From contig BSQZ01000009.1 in assembly GCA_033239005.1 (NCBI GenBank), positions 939,752 to 1,003,751 on the forward strand: a DNA stretch of 64,000 nucleotides, written 5' to 3'. This DNA is from Lamellibrachia satsuma (taxonomy: Eukaryota; Annelida; Polychaeta; Sabellida; Siboglinidae). Positions 22,763 to 34,044 of the stretch are shown here, piece after piece. Position 1 is the stretch's first letter. The number at the start of each line of letters is the position of its first letter. The notes below the pieces were generated by a model. It saw only the letters and a list, made by a program, of their open reading frames with translations. It ran no database searches and was not told the DNA's origin. Position numbers and translations under genes: made by a program.

Positions 22763-23315
22763 CAAGAGTGAAGGAGACAGGGGCAAAGGAGACTGGAATG
22801 AGGGAGACTCGAGGGAAGGTGAGGGAGATGGGAGGGAAAACGATTGGAGCAAGGGAGACGGGAGGGAAGGCGATGGGAGTGAAGGGAACAATGGCATCAG
22901 GAGTGAAGGCTACAGGAGCACAAGATAGCCAAGAGATGGGAGGGAAAGGTGACATGTTGATTGGCAAGAGGGAGATGGACAAGCTGCTGTCAGGTAACAC
23001 AACTGCAGGAATGTGACGGAAGGGATTCGACTTAAGAGCTACTCTGAGGTAGTGATTGAGGGAGTGAGGAGGAGAGCAAGGGTGTTTATGGGGGATTCGA
23101 TAGTTAGGAAGACTGATAAAGTGCTAAACAAGGGGTGTACAACGTTGTGGTTTGCATTCCAGGGGCAAAAATAGAGGCTACCACAGAGAGGGTGGAATAA
23201 ATCTTGGGTCATAGCAAGGGAGGATCTATTTTAGTATGCCTAAGGAGGCTACAACTGCCAGTTAGGAAATACAGGCAGTTAGTCAGAACACTTAAGGTAG
23301 CTGGGGCGGCTAATG
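22763..23315 (+). pseudogene. CR1 ORF1 fragment (linker plus SGNH domain)
   Basis: Directly after the L2 tail. 22768-23016 is the Gly/Lys/Glu/Thr-rich linker (repeats of the GGKxxGxxET kind). From about 23040 a second frame reads VIEGVRRRARVFMGDSIVRK (SGNH block I), interrupted by frameshifts. 23204-23310 gives the KGGSILV and VRKYRQLVRTLK parts. The GTNN block is deleted. Both ends are truncated and no ORF2 follows. Confidence 0.85.
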
Positions 23316-23403
23316 TGTCAGTTGATTTTTTGATTTTTTCCTCAACATTCTATGAAATTTTGAACAGAACATTGACACCACAAATACCATACATACGATT
23401 TTG

Positions 23404-23757
23404 AAGGATTTCAACTGTTTTAATGTTTTGATCTTTGTTTTTAACACGTTATGGACATGGGTTTTTAATGTAATTATTTGTCTTGCACAAGTGGCAATTG
23501 TAATACAATGTTTTATTGATACATGATTTTAACTGTGACATGTTTTGATCTTTGTTTTTAACACTTTATGGACATGTGTTTTTATGTAATTATTTGTCTT
23601 GCACAAGTGGCAATTGTAATACAATGTTTTATTGATACATGATTTTAACTGTGACATGTTTTGATCTTTGTTTTTAACACTTTATGGACATGGGTTTTAT
23701 GTAATTATTTGTCTTGCACAAGTGGCAATTCTAATACAATGTTTTATTAATACATCC
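23404..23757. repeat. Tandem repeat, about 117 bp, three copies
   Basis: Each unit contains TGTTTTGATCTTTGTTTTTA, then TTATGGACATGGGTTTT and CTTGCACAAGTGGCAATT. The anchor motif lies at about 23424, 23541 and 23657. The units are more than 95 percent alike by eye. They are T-rich on this strand, with no coding potential. It could be a repeated 3' UTR of an unidentified element. Confidence 0.9.
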
Positions 23758-23896
23758 AACTTCATTTTTTCACTGATTATAAGCCGTTATTTACCACACT
23801 AATAGCCATTACTACCGGGTACTGACAACCCAGTGAGCCAATTTTTTTAAAATGTTCGCCAAATTACTGTATTTAAAGCCACACCCCAACTTTGCT

Positions 23897-26645
23897 GTCA
23901 TCATCATCATTCATTCAGCTACACACTATTGTAAATTAAGCCGCGGCTACAAATACAATATTCTACAGTATTTACAGTAATTAAATTAAATAGTATTACA
24001 ATTTAGCCTATTTGAATAGCATAGCTAGTAAATTTGTCTTAAATACATGCAGGTGATATAACAGTTCAGAACTAAAAGTGCTTAAAGCTAAGTCTTTCTA
24101 TCTGTTAAAATATTGGTTAAAATAGAGTGTTTTTAAAGTCCTATTAAAAGTGGCCTCACTGGTCGACTCACGTAGTGACACTGGCAGGTCTTTCCACATG
24201 TCCGCAGCAGCCGCCATAAAGCTCGCATCCCCTACCTTGCATCTTGTTCTAGGTCTGACAAGTAGATGTTTTTCAGCTGACTGAAGGGATCTGGTAGGCT
24301 TGTGGAGCGAGACAAGGTCACACATACATTGGCCCACAGTTTTTGACAGCTCTGAATCCAATACCAGGACCTTGAAAATAGCACACTCCCATACAGGCAG
24401 CCAGTGCAGGTCTCTGAGTACCGGAGTAACACTAGCATACTTGGGTACCCTTACAATGAATCGGGCACCTGCATTTTGTACTTGCTGTAGTCTAACAAAG
24501 TTCTTGTCTGTTCTCCCATACAATAGGGTGTTACAGTAGTCTAGCCTCGATGTGATTAGCACATTTACTACCCTCTCCCTTATTATTATTTATCTGGCTG
24601 ATATGATGAAGGTGGAAGTAGCAGGACCTGATGATCATAGATGTGTTGGCAGACATGTCCAAGTGACTGTCCAGGTAGACACCAAGGTCTTTCGCTTGAT
24701 CCACCACTGGGGTGAGAGCTCCACCAACAGTGATGGCGAGCCCATCTACCAATTTCTTTGCTTACACTGGAATAATTGGAAGGAACTCAGTGTTTTGATC
24801 ATTAAATTTCAGATAATTGGCAGTCATCCACTCCTGAAGAGACACAGGCTTCAAGAAGTTGCAGGGCCTCAAGCAGTCCCGTAGAATTCAGTGCAAAGCA
24901 AGCATCAACTGAAGATCATTAACATAATAATGTAAGTTTACGCCGTACTTCCTAATGACCTTGGCAACTGGTTGGACATACAGTGAGAACAGTAAAAGGC
25001 CCCAGGATGGATTCCTGGGGTACTCCAGTATCGAGGCTGTGATGCCCAAATGTAGTCTGGCCAATCACAACATGTTTTTTGTGGTCCCGCAGATATGACT
25101 CCATCCACTGGAGGGAGCAGTCCTGAAGTCCATAACGCTTGCAGAGCTGATTGAGTAGAATGTGGTTGATCTAGTAGAACACTGAGCTCAAGTCTAGTAG
25201 CACAAGCATAGTGCCATCCTTGCAATCCAAGGCCACCCGCACATCGCTGCAGATCCTCAATGAGGTAGTTTCTGTTGAATGAAGCTTTCTGTATGCTGAT
25301 TGGAATGGTTCATTCATGTCCAGTGCGTTGAGATGATTGGACAACTACTTTTTTCAATGATCTTGGATAGATGGGGTCAATTGGTAACAGGCCTGTAGTT
25401 CTGTAGCACGCCCTGGTCCAATGATGACTTCTTCAGCAGCGGACAAACAAAAGCCTCTTTCAAGGATGTTCCCTCTGCAAGCGACTTGTTGGTAATAGCA
25501 GTGATGACTGGTACCAATAATGGAAGACACTGCTGAAATTGCTTTTTTTGGCAGAAGATCGAGTTCACATGCCTTTTTAAACATGACACAATCTTGTGTA
25601 TCTCCTCGCCCGATGCTGGCACGAAAGAAACCAGCAATACAGGCCTTCTCTCGCATGACTACATTAGAGGAGCAGGCCACATCTAACTCCGCCCATATCT
25701 TTTGCACCTTCTTGTTGAAATGTTGTGCTGGGTAAATTCTTTTCAGTTCCCAGGGACCTGATAAGCCAGAACATCGACTTGTTATCAGCTCTCTGAACAG
25801 TATCCTGGTAGTATTCACTCTTTGCAAATTGTCAAGACATTTCAAGCTTCAACATATAGATGCTGATGAACTTCAAGCTTGGTCATTCTCCAGTGAAGCT
25901 CACACTGACGCCTCATGGCTCTTTGCCTCCTCCACATTTCAGTTGTACCATGGGCATGCCCTGGTCACTCTCCTGACTCTGTCCTTTGAAGGAGCATGTT
26001 TATCGAGTACCATTTGCAAGATTTGTGTCATAGTCATTTACAATGTTGTGCATATTTTTGGCCTTTGCAGAAATTGTTTGCACTTGTAGGCGATATCCTT
26101 CCGAAAATGTTCAAGTTCAAGCTGGCGGAAATCACAACATCCAGAATATGACCATTTGTGTGTGTGTGTGTGGGTTCATTCACATGCTGAATCAAGTCAT
26201 ACATCTCTAACATATTTACAAGTTTGTCTGCTTTCGAGGGAACTTCATAATGGATATTGAAGTCACCAGCGATGATTGATGGGACAATGGAGAGAGCAAT
26301 GTCAGTAAATAAAGTTTCCTGCTCATCTAGGAAACATGATGTTGTGCCAGACGTAGGTGGATGGTAGAGGATGTACATGTTGAAAGGCCTCACATTGTTT
26401 CTCTTCAGTTGAGCGCGCAGCAATTCCATATGCTCAAACCATTGTGACGGAAGTAGTTGGCATGTGTACAAATCTCAATGCATGAGACCAACACCACCTC
26501 CTCCGCTGCCTAGGCACATTGATGCAGCTGTAGCCATCTGGTGTAAGTTCAGTAATCAGTTTAGAGTCGCTATCTCACTTCAGCCAGGTCTCCGTGATTG
26601 CTAGCAGATCAATAGTATCCTTACAAACAAATTCATTGCTAACAG
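23897..26645 (-). mobile_element. L2-clade LINE, nearly complete ORF2, minus strand
   Basis: Minus strand, 5' to 3': LLAITETWLK (endonuclease Glu motif, about 26600), LRAQLKRNNVRPFNMYILYH then PPTSGTTSC, IAGDFNIHYEVP, NGHILDVVIS (26471-26034), linker, NYRPVTN start of the RT (about 25390). A run of frameshifted RT pieces follows (24938-25350; the text for YADD is not intact), then LGVYLDSHLDM (24752-24531) and the C-terminal LDYCNTLLYGRTDKNFVRLQ ... LHWLPVWECAIFKVL (24562-24098). The 3' end has a short ATGATGATGATG tail near 23900. Many stops; inactive. Confidence 0.85.
26034..26471 (-). pseudogene. L2 endonuclease domain part
   Basis: The longest clean stretch of this L2. YILYHPPTS and IAGDFNIHYEV give the central strands and the Asp-x-Asn motif. 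LIQHVNEPTHTHTNGHILDV contains a His-Thr repeat made by a short (GT)n run at 26156-26172. The frame ends soon after DVVIS, before SDH. Confidence 0.8.
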
Positions 26646-28313
26646 CATTCATCAATACTAGGTGTACTTCAGATTGTTTGGCAGTTTGCGCATTGCAAAG
26701 TTTGTTTACATCATTTTGCAGTGCAATGTTTGTGCAGTTCTGACTGTGGGAGTGCTGAAATGCTCTTGCATTGCAAAAGTGTTGCAGATTAGTTTTGTGG
26801 CCGATGTCCAGTCACTGGTGGAATTAGTCGTTTTTGATAGCAAACATTGTTTAAACTAGAAGCGCAAGGGGGGTTACTTTGAGGGGCCTCAAACAGGACA
26901 AGAGGCCACTAGTACACACAAACCAATAACAAAATGTATGGAAAACATTTCTGAAGGTGGTTATAAATGTGTTTGTTTAAATGCAAAGAGCATAGTAAAG
27001 AAGAAAAATGAATTAAACATTATGGTAGAAGATACTGACCCTCACATAATAGGTATAACTGAATCATGAGCCAACAAAGATATAGCAGATGCCGAATAAG
27101 GACTGACAGAATATGCAATGTTTACGAGAGATCGAATAGGAAGAAGTTGAGGGGGAGTTATTTTATATATTAAGGAATCTATTCAGGCTTACAAAATTAA
27201 ATTAAAAAGGGAAGCAGATTGGGATGAAGCTATTTGCTGCAATATAATTACAGGAAATTCAATATTAACTACTGGATTAGTTTACTGGAGTCCAAACAAA
27301 CATGAGTAATAAGACAGCAATTGAATATTGGAACATTCTAAAATGTGAAATTAGAGTATCATTGATTAATTTGTTCCCTTGAAAAAAAAACAAGGAAAAC
27401 GTTCTAGAAAGAAGCACTTGTAAAAAGAAGCTATTAAAAAATAGCATACAAGTAAACTATGTGGAGGGTTTATAGACGTACCAGAAAGGATGAAGACTAT
27501 ACAGATTACAAAGTGGCACTTAATGCAGCTAGGACTGAAATTGGACAATCTAAAAGAAGCTGTGAGCAAAAATTACCATGCAACATAAAAAAAGTGATAG
27601 CAAGAGTTTTTATGCATATGTCAGGAGTAAACAAAATGTATGAGACAAGGTCAGACCTATAGAAGACAGTGTTGGAAATATAATATCACAAGGTTTTTTA
27701 ATGGCAAATTACTTAAATGGATACTTCAATTCAGTGTTTACCAGAGAGGATATTAGTTCATTACCAGTTCCAGATTCTAAATTTCAGGAGGCTAAATTGG
27801 ACTATTTAGGACAGTTAATTGTAACTGCAGAAATTGTAGCTAAGAAAATGAAGGCAATGCAGGATAATAAATCACCTGGAGTGGGTGGAATTCTGCAAAA
27901 ACTACTAATGGAAACAGTAGAACAAATTAGTATACAACATGCAAGTGTGTGCAACTTGTCATTAAAAGATTGAGTGGTTCCTTTTGAATGGAAAGAAACA
28001 AACATCACACCATTATTTAAAAAGGGTTTGAGAATATGTAAGAGAATTACAGACCAGTGAGTTTAAAGGGGGGGTGAAGCACTCGAACAACCATAGCCCA
28101 AACATAATAACATACCATTTACAGTATATATCACCCTTATATGATGGGCGCAACGCCACGGTAATTTTGTAATATCCTTTTAAACTTTGCCATTATCTTC
28201 GCTGGGCGGCGCCATATTGCTCTGCGGGGGGCTCAGCGGCAGATTGGTTTGAGTACGAGCTCCTGGCACGGCGTTCACACAGTAAAAACCTCTCGGAAAA
28301 ACGGCCGAAACGC

Positions 28314-28550
28314 ATGGAAAATCGAATAAAAAGAAAACTGGTGTACACTGGATGGCTCCTGGATATATCAACTAGTACTACAAATGCAAGGAAAAAACTT
28401 TTGATCGACTTCCGAGGAAGAATTTGCAGCGGAAAAGGTGGTTGCAAATGCGGAAATTGCCGTGTCCGCCAGCCGCAGGCACTGCGAGTGACCACTTTTC
28501 CGATGCAAATTACAAGACAAAAGACTGTGATGAGCATAGACAGACGGTGA
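28314..28550 (+). CDS. Cys-rich ORF conserved in both TTAA-element copies
   Basis: 78 codons from ATG 28314. The reading frame is also open upstream to about 28210, so the true start may be earlier. The start is basic (MENRIKRKLVY). The centre has DFRGRICSGKGGCKCGNCRV, with four cysteines (C-x5-C-x-C-x2-C) that could bind a metal, followed by QPQALRVTTFPMQITRQKTV. The second copy at 63755-63991 keeps the frame with two amino-acid changes (R to I, I to M). A strong splice donor GTGAGC at 28546 overlaps the stop, so this may be an exon ending at 28545. It is probably the element's first protein exon. I know no family for it. Confidence 0.45.
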   Translation: MENRIKRKLVYTGWLLDISTSTTNARKKLLIDFRGRICSGKGGCKCGNCRVRQPQALRVTTFPMQITRQKTVMSIDRR

Positions 28551-28700
28551 GCATCAAGATGTCATTCTTGGTCAAAGACACCGTTCCATCTTAGATTTTT
28601 TTTCCGCATATGACCATGCATCTACAGACTATTCTGCGACAAGGAAACGTCAGATATCAAAGGGCAGAGCGATGCGCAGGAAGCGACGAGCCGAAACCAG
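28540..28700 (+). CDS. Possible second coding segment of the TTAA element
   Basis: A frame shifted by one base relative to the preceding ORF stays open for about 53 codons. It includes EHQDVILGQRHRSILDFFSA and RKRQISKGRAMRRKRRAETR, and reaches a good splice donor (CCAG, then GTTAGT at 28701). The Arg/Lys-rich end would suit a nuclear-localisation or DNA-binding tail. Either the upstream exon and this one are alternative readings, or a single-base indel separates them. The second copy is cut off by the window end before it can be compared. Confidence 0.35.
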
Positions 28701-29860
28701 GTTAGTAAATTGGATTACCGTTACCATTGTGACTTATCACTACGATTACAATATAGTTCCACCCCAATAAGCACAGCTGTGCTTCAACGTCAGCATATAT
28801 ATAACCCACAGTAAATCGAAATGTATGAATACAATAAAGTGCGAGTAAGTGTTAATAGTTTGATATAATTACGAGTGTTTTCCTATCCGCCGATTTATTT
28901 TCGACGTGATCAGACGTACCGTCAATAGTGACAATACGTGGCCGTACTCAAAACAATAACAATAACTCAATAAGTGCTACATGATATACTGCAGCCTTAT
29001 AACATGGGCCATGGCGTATGTACTAGGCAAAATTATTCAAGAAAATAATTTGATATTATTTATTGACAGTCATAATAAGTCTCATACTCCAGTGTTCTAA
29101 ATGCCTAGAGACCAAGCGGCAAGCGTAAGGCTAAGCCTAAGGGGGTAGATGCATGGGAGAAACACACCAAAAGACAGTATAGACTATAGCGCAACAGAAG
29201 CCTGCTGTTGCTGTTTACATTTCAAATTCTTTATGGAAATATTTAAATATACAAATACTTTCATTGTGATTAAGTGCAAATGCAGTTACACAAACTTTTT
29301 AAAAGTATTTAAATATTTAATAAAATGTATTTCACCCATGCAATGTCTAGCTGGAGAGGAAACTAACTAAGGCATCGTCATCTACCCAGTTGAACACTGT
29401 CAGATTACATGTCTGCTTTCTATAATGACACTTTACAATTTTTTTTGAATTCTTGTGACTTGACAATAAGGCAAAATTATATAAAATTAATTTCCTTTAT
29501 TGATCCGATTAAACCCCACATGTAATAACCGGAAGTTCATAAAGAGATGTATTAATTACATTTTATTCTGAGTCGACTGATAACACTGTAATGAATATCG
29601 TGGGGGGAGGGGGCAACTATCGGCAACCCACAATAGTATTAGTACAAGCTATACATATGAAGGAAGTCTATCAGGCATGGGGGTCAATTCTGTTTTGTCA
29701 ATTCCAAAAAATCATTTCTAATTCCGCCTTGCAAAAAATCAATTCCAACTGTTAAAATCCTAGGCTAAAGAAAAATTCAATTCGTTTTAACACAATTTTA
29801 TTTGTCACGTGTGCACAATCATATTTAATTAGATATGATTACAAAATTATTGTTCGTTAA

Positions 29861-29861
<1 letters not shown>

Positions 29862-29926
<65 letters not shown>
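29862..29926. repeat. (CA)n(TA)n compound microsatellite
   Basis: ACACAC run from 29862 passing into TATATA up to 29926. Confidence 0.97.
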
Positions 29927-29929
<3 letters not shown>

Positions 29930-30966
29930 GTCCAGGTCATTTGCCCCCCTCCCGGACATTTGCCCCTTTGTCACTTGCCCCCCAGACATTAGCCCCTTGC
30001 CTTATTCAAAATCTGGACATTTGCCCCCTGTCAGTAGCCTCTGGATTATTTGTAAGTTTTTTAAGAAATGTTTTTTTAACTTATTTTTTATTTCTGAACA
30101 TGAATTCAAGATATATGTTACCCTAATTGCAATTAATGTTCTTTGTGCCAGATCAGCCAAGTAAATTACTTTATATAGTTGGAGATGATCCTGTAATCAA
30201 AGGATTATCTTTATTGCAATTGTGGAAGAAGCCAGTGACATTAGGACCTGGACCTGTTAGGACAATTGAGGATATTTGAAAGAAGCCATCTCAACAAGGT
30301 TTCTTTTGAATTGCATTTACCATGGAGAGTTGGAGTGACTCCATTTTCCTATAAAACTGGATGCACAAGCCAGAGTTGTCAGAATTCACTTATAACTTCA
30401 CCATGGAAATTACTACTAGCATCTGAGGAGGTCAGAAGCTATGTTTTGAGTGTCATTCCTACACCAAGAAGGGGGACCAACAAGATTACTCTTCAATGGG
30501 AGTGAAGCCAGCGTCGATCCTGATCATGCAAGGGTGCTGTGGTCACCGATCTGATCTCCAGATCCAGAATGCGATCAACAAGACTGCCTGCAACCATGAT
30601 GGTGACACGGCACAGATAGAAGCTGCCAAGGTCGGTGAGGACCTGAAAACTAAGGCAGCTAATACCAGGGGCACTCCAAACCTGCTGATCTCTGACTCGT
30701 TACTGTCCACCACTGTTTGTGGAAGCATCACCCCAAGAACCCATCTTCCACCACTGATCTGACTATCAATGATACCTGGAAGACAACTGGTGACAAGAAC
30801 ATCTCATACACACTCCAGGGGATAGGCCATTGCATTAGGCTAAAGTGACTTTGACTTGTCATTGAATGTTATGTTATTGTAGCAATAATGATAAAACTGC
30901 AAACTGATTTTCACTTGTCGACTATCATAGAAAAAAGGGGCAGATGTCCGGGGGGGGAGCAAATAT
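29927..30966. mobile_element. Element with GC-rich inverted ends and an inner 12-bp inverted repeat
   Basis: Near-matching opposite ends: left ATTTGCCCCCCTCCCGGACA at 29939 and, in complement, right ATTTGCTCCCCCCCCGGACA ending near 30966. Both are followed by TTTGCCCCTTT or TCTGCCCCTTT. A second, shorter inverted pair lies on the left: CAGGTCCAGGTC at 29927 and GACCTGGACCTG at about 30248-30259. The FLYWCH-related relic lies between the outer ends. No convincing target duplication was found, so the exact limits are uncertain. It is probably a shortened DNA transposon nested in the hAT-like element. Confidence 0.5.
30496..30762 (+). pseudogene. FLYWCH-type zinc-finger tail relic (MULE-like)
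   Basis: The 88-codon frame contains ACNHDGDTAQIEAAKVGEDL and TKAANTRGTPNLLISDSL. In FLYWCH proteins and FLYWCH-bearing Mutator-like transposases the finger ends with a His-x-His and is followed by a stretch of this kind: D-x-A-x-x-E-x-x-K-V ... L-K-x-x-A-x-x-T-x-x-x-P-x-x-L-I-S. The match is by eye. The finger's first half is not readable in the same frame. It ends at a TGA shortly after. No transposase core follows. Confidence 0.5.
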
Positions 30967-31208
30967 GCTAGGAGTCAGATTTATATCGCTATCAGTGGTG
31001 GTATCATAATTTTACTGGAAAGTTTGAGTCTTCAACATCCTAATCTCCAACATGTATTCTCCATGGGGACATTTTTAATTACTACAAAGGGCAAACCCTA
31101 CAGCCACATGTAACAGCATTGTACAGATTACCAGTGACATGTTTATTATGGGAAACTTGTGGGCTGAACATTAGGCTTGGATAAACAAGGGGCTGCATTC
31201 AAGTGGGG

Positions 31209-32390
31209 TAGGCTTCCTAAAAGCAAGGTCATGTCTAACCAATTTCTTATGTTTTTTTAGAAGAAATTACAAAGTGGGTAGATGACGGGTCACCAGTTGT
31301 CTACTTAGATTTTCAGAAAGCTTTCGATAAAGTGCCACATCAAAGATTGTTACTTAAACTAAAAGCCCATGGTATAGGCAATTATGTAATCAACTGGATA
31401 GAAAAGTGGCTTACACACAGAAGACAGAGAGTAATAGTAGATGGTGAGATTTCAAACTGGAAATCTGTTTTGAGTGGGGTACCACAGGGATCAGTATTAG
31501 GCCCTATACTGTTTTTAATATATATATATATATATAAATGATTTGGAGGATGACATATCTAGCAAAGTACTCAAATTTGCAGATGACACAAAGGTATTCA
31601 GAAAGGTTACTAATGATACAGATAAACAAAGTTTACAGGATGATCTAGAAAAATTGTTTAAATGGTCAGAAAAATGGCAAATGTTATTCAATTTTGGGAA
31701 GTGTAAATGTATACACATAGGACATGGAAATATGGACGAGGAATATAAAATGGGGGAACCTGTACTAGGTAGAACCACACAAGAAAAGGATTTAGGAGTA
31801 ACATTTAATGCTGACATGAAAGTTTCAGAGCAATGTGGGATTGCTGCTTCGAAAGGAAATTAATTTCTAGGGCTAATTAGGAGAACTATCACGTATAAGG
31901 AGAAACATCTAATTGTACTCCTGTACAAAGCAATAGTTAGACCACATTTGGAATATTGTATTCAAGCATGAAGGCCATATCGTAAAAAAAGACATAGATA
32001 AGCTAGAAAGAATACAACAAAGAGCAACTAAAATGATTCCAGAATTAAGAGACCTTAGTTACGAAAGTCGCTTATTACAATGTGGTTTGACAACACTAGA
32101 GACCAGGAGACTAAGAGGAGACCAAATAGAAGTGTTTAAGATAGTGAACGGTTATGAGGATGTTGATAGGAAAATGTTCTTCAAACTTAAAGAAGGCAGT
32201 AGAACCAGAGGACACAAAGCAGCATTAGTTAAGGAGCAGTGTAGGTTGGACATGAGAAACTACTCTTTCTCACAGAGGGTGATAAATGAATGGAACAAAC
32301 TGCCAAATGATTGTGTTAATGCTAGTAGTGTGAATATGTTTAAAAATAGAATTGACAGATATCTGATAAGGGCGTATCTCTTTTTGATGC
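31209..32390 (+). mobile_element. CR1 fragment: reverse transcriptase to C-terminus
   Basis: It begins at the RT stretch CCTAAAAGCAAGGTCATGTC and reads YLDFQKAFDKVPHQ (frame-broken start), then 31332-31541 up to SGVPQGSVLGPILFLIYIY with a short (TA)n (31517-31537). 31543-31863 covers LKFADDTKVFRKV (catalytic DD), LFNFGKCKCIHIGHG and KDLGVTFNADMKVSEQCGIA. 32033-32440 covers IPELRDLSYESR, RTRGHKAALVKEQCR and YSFSQRVINEWNKLP. It is closest to the copy at 4815-7345, sharing the ESRLLQCGL wording. The 3' tail is missing or replaced near 32390. Confidence 0.9.
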
Positions 32391-32867
32391 AAATGCTTGA
32401 TTATATTGTTCTTGGTCACAATGTTTCAATACCAGAGTAGACAGTGTCTATGCTGTAATGTTGACAACTTCCTGGCTGTTACCAGATTCAGGGTGACATG
32501 CTAGTAGCAGACAAATATGATTTTAAAAGTAATATAAATAAACATAAGGGTAAATATTAACAGTATCAAGTCAATAATTCCAACAAAATCAATTCCAATT
32601 CCCAAAAATATATTTAAAAAAAAAAAAATTCCAATAAAAAAAAATTTTAAGTCAATTCCAATTCCGGAACTGGAATTGAGGGTCAGTTCCAATTCCGGAA
32701 TGGAATTGACCACATGCCTGAAGTATATTCATGACAATATCTTGTCTCTGTGTACTACAGCAACAGTCATGAACAGTATAATTGAATTGAAACAAGCTTA
32801 TGTCTGTGGGGCTTTTGTCCATGCACCATACTATCTAGCAGATGCTTTCAGTATAATACCTAATAAT

Positions 32868-32882
32868 TATATATATACATAT

Positions 32883-32930
<48 letters not shown>
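32868..32930. repeat. (TA)n microsatellite
   Basis: TATATACATATACACA passing into a pure TA run, then GTGTG. It lies just outside the hAT-like element. Confidence 0.95.
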
Positions 32931-33495
32931 GTGTGGGCATGTGTGTGCGTGTGCAGCATTTATAAGATAAAGATGTCACAAACATAGATCTGCATTTGGT
33001 CCAATAACAATATTCATGCATTATGTTATCTAAATCGAGTGTCAGATATAAAATAAGGAACCCCATAGAAAGTGAACCTATGGGTCCATATTTTGTTATG
33101 GAATTTGGACCCCTTATAGAATTTTGACCTCCCTGGCCCATTGAAAACAGTGCAATGTTGATTAGATAATATAATGCACATTTGAGCTAAGATGCTACAA
33201 TTTTGGTTACATGCGTTTGGTTATGTTACCAGTGGCATTCATCAAACTGACCAAACAGATTCATTAAAAACATTAAGAGATCAGTGAAAGACCCATTGGT
33301 TGAATTAACATGGCTCCATAGGGAAAATGCTTTTCCCTGTGGTTGATTACTTTATACATTCTATATGACACTGGCACTCTTATATTCTAAAAATAATATA
33401 TACAAGAGAAAGTTTCTCACATTGTGATTCATTTTTATTATGCAAAAGATGAATTTTGTAAAATTTTCAAGTAACCGTATGTGTAATCTTTTCAG
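32931..33495. other. AT-rich DNA inside the TTAA element, nothing recognised
   Basis: No ORF of note. The last 15 bases (TGTAATCTTTTCAG) would be a good splice acceptor for the relic that follows. Confidence 0.4.
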
Positions 33496-33956
33496 ATGAA
33501 GGATTCACCATTGGTTCGTACAAGTACAGGTACTAGTTTTGAAGCATCCAGCGCTACGGGTGATGCCGTCAATCTTTACATTACGGATGTCACCTTTAGT
33601 GCCATCACTGCTACTACTGCTGTGGCACCACATACAGATGCTGAAATGCAAATCGATCCGGTAATGATATTTCAAGTGCGACACTTCGCGAATACTGCTG
33701 TAGTCACGGATGACATTATTGCACCAATGAACTACTCCTATGCGAAGCTTCCATCAGATTCAGTGAGAACAAAGACATTGGTGCAGATGATGCACACTGT
33801 GATAACAGCGACATAACCGAGGGTGACTCAAGCAGCTCCGACACCTATGAGAAAGAGATGAAGTTTGTCATTCGTGAGAAAAACTTATGTCACTTTTCTG
33901 CACCTGCCACACACCAAACAGCCATAAACTGTGACACAGGTTGTACTCATGTCTGA
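33496..33956 (+). pseudogene. Transposase-like coding relic with a frameshift
   Basis: It starts after a splice-acceptor-like TCTTTTCAG. The first frame (33496 to about 33740) reads MKDSPLVRTSTGTSFEASSA and later TDAEMQIDPVMIFQVRHFAN. From about 33745 a frame two bases later takes over with EASIRFSENKDIGADDAH, ITEGDSSSSDTYEKEMKFVI and REKNLCHFSAPATHQTAINC, ending at TGA 33954. The K-F-V-I...L-x-x-F-S segment recalls the KFIVFE..L..LF motif before Cys pairs in Kolobok-type and related transposases; this is a by-eye match. It lies on the plus strand downstream of the Cys-rich ORF, which suits one multi-exon transposase gene. Confidence 0.4.
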
Positions 33957-34044
33957 TCTATCAGCCAAGGTCTTTCGGATACTGGGGTGTCTGTCAGAGG
34001 AAAGGGTGCTGATTTCTACCCCTGGATAAGTGAAAGGTGAACTG

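Larger units (their letters stand above)
29672..32720. mobile_element. hAT-like DNA transposon, about 3 kb, with nested insertions
   Basis: The left end CAGGCATGGGGGTCAATTC (29672) and the complement of the right end CAGGCATGTGGTCAATTC (ending 32720) form the inverted repeats. The 8-bp flanks are AAGTCTAT (29664-29671) and AAGTATAT (32721-32728), 7 of 8 alike. Inside both ends are arrays of the TCAATTCCAATTCC kind (29680-29750 and 32565-32710), parallel to the CAATTAC arrays of the element at 47-887. The inside contains a CA/TA microsatellite, a FLYWCH-related relic and a CR1 fragment. No hAT transposase was seen. Confidence 0.8.

Noticed and set aside
24938..25225. Minus-strand 95-codon ORF as an independent gene
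   Set aside because: It lies within the L2 copy at 23897-26645 and is a frameshifted part of its reverse transcriptase region.
28193..28537. Minus-strand 114-codon ORF also present in the second TTAA element copy
   Set aside because: It is opposite the Cys-rich plus-strand ORF. The plus frame has better protein-like text and splice donors, so the minus frame is taken as a shadow. Its presence in both copies follows from their near identity.
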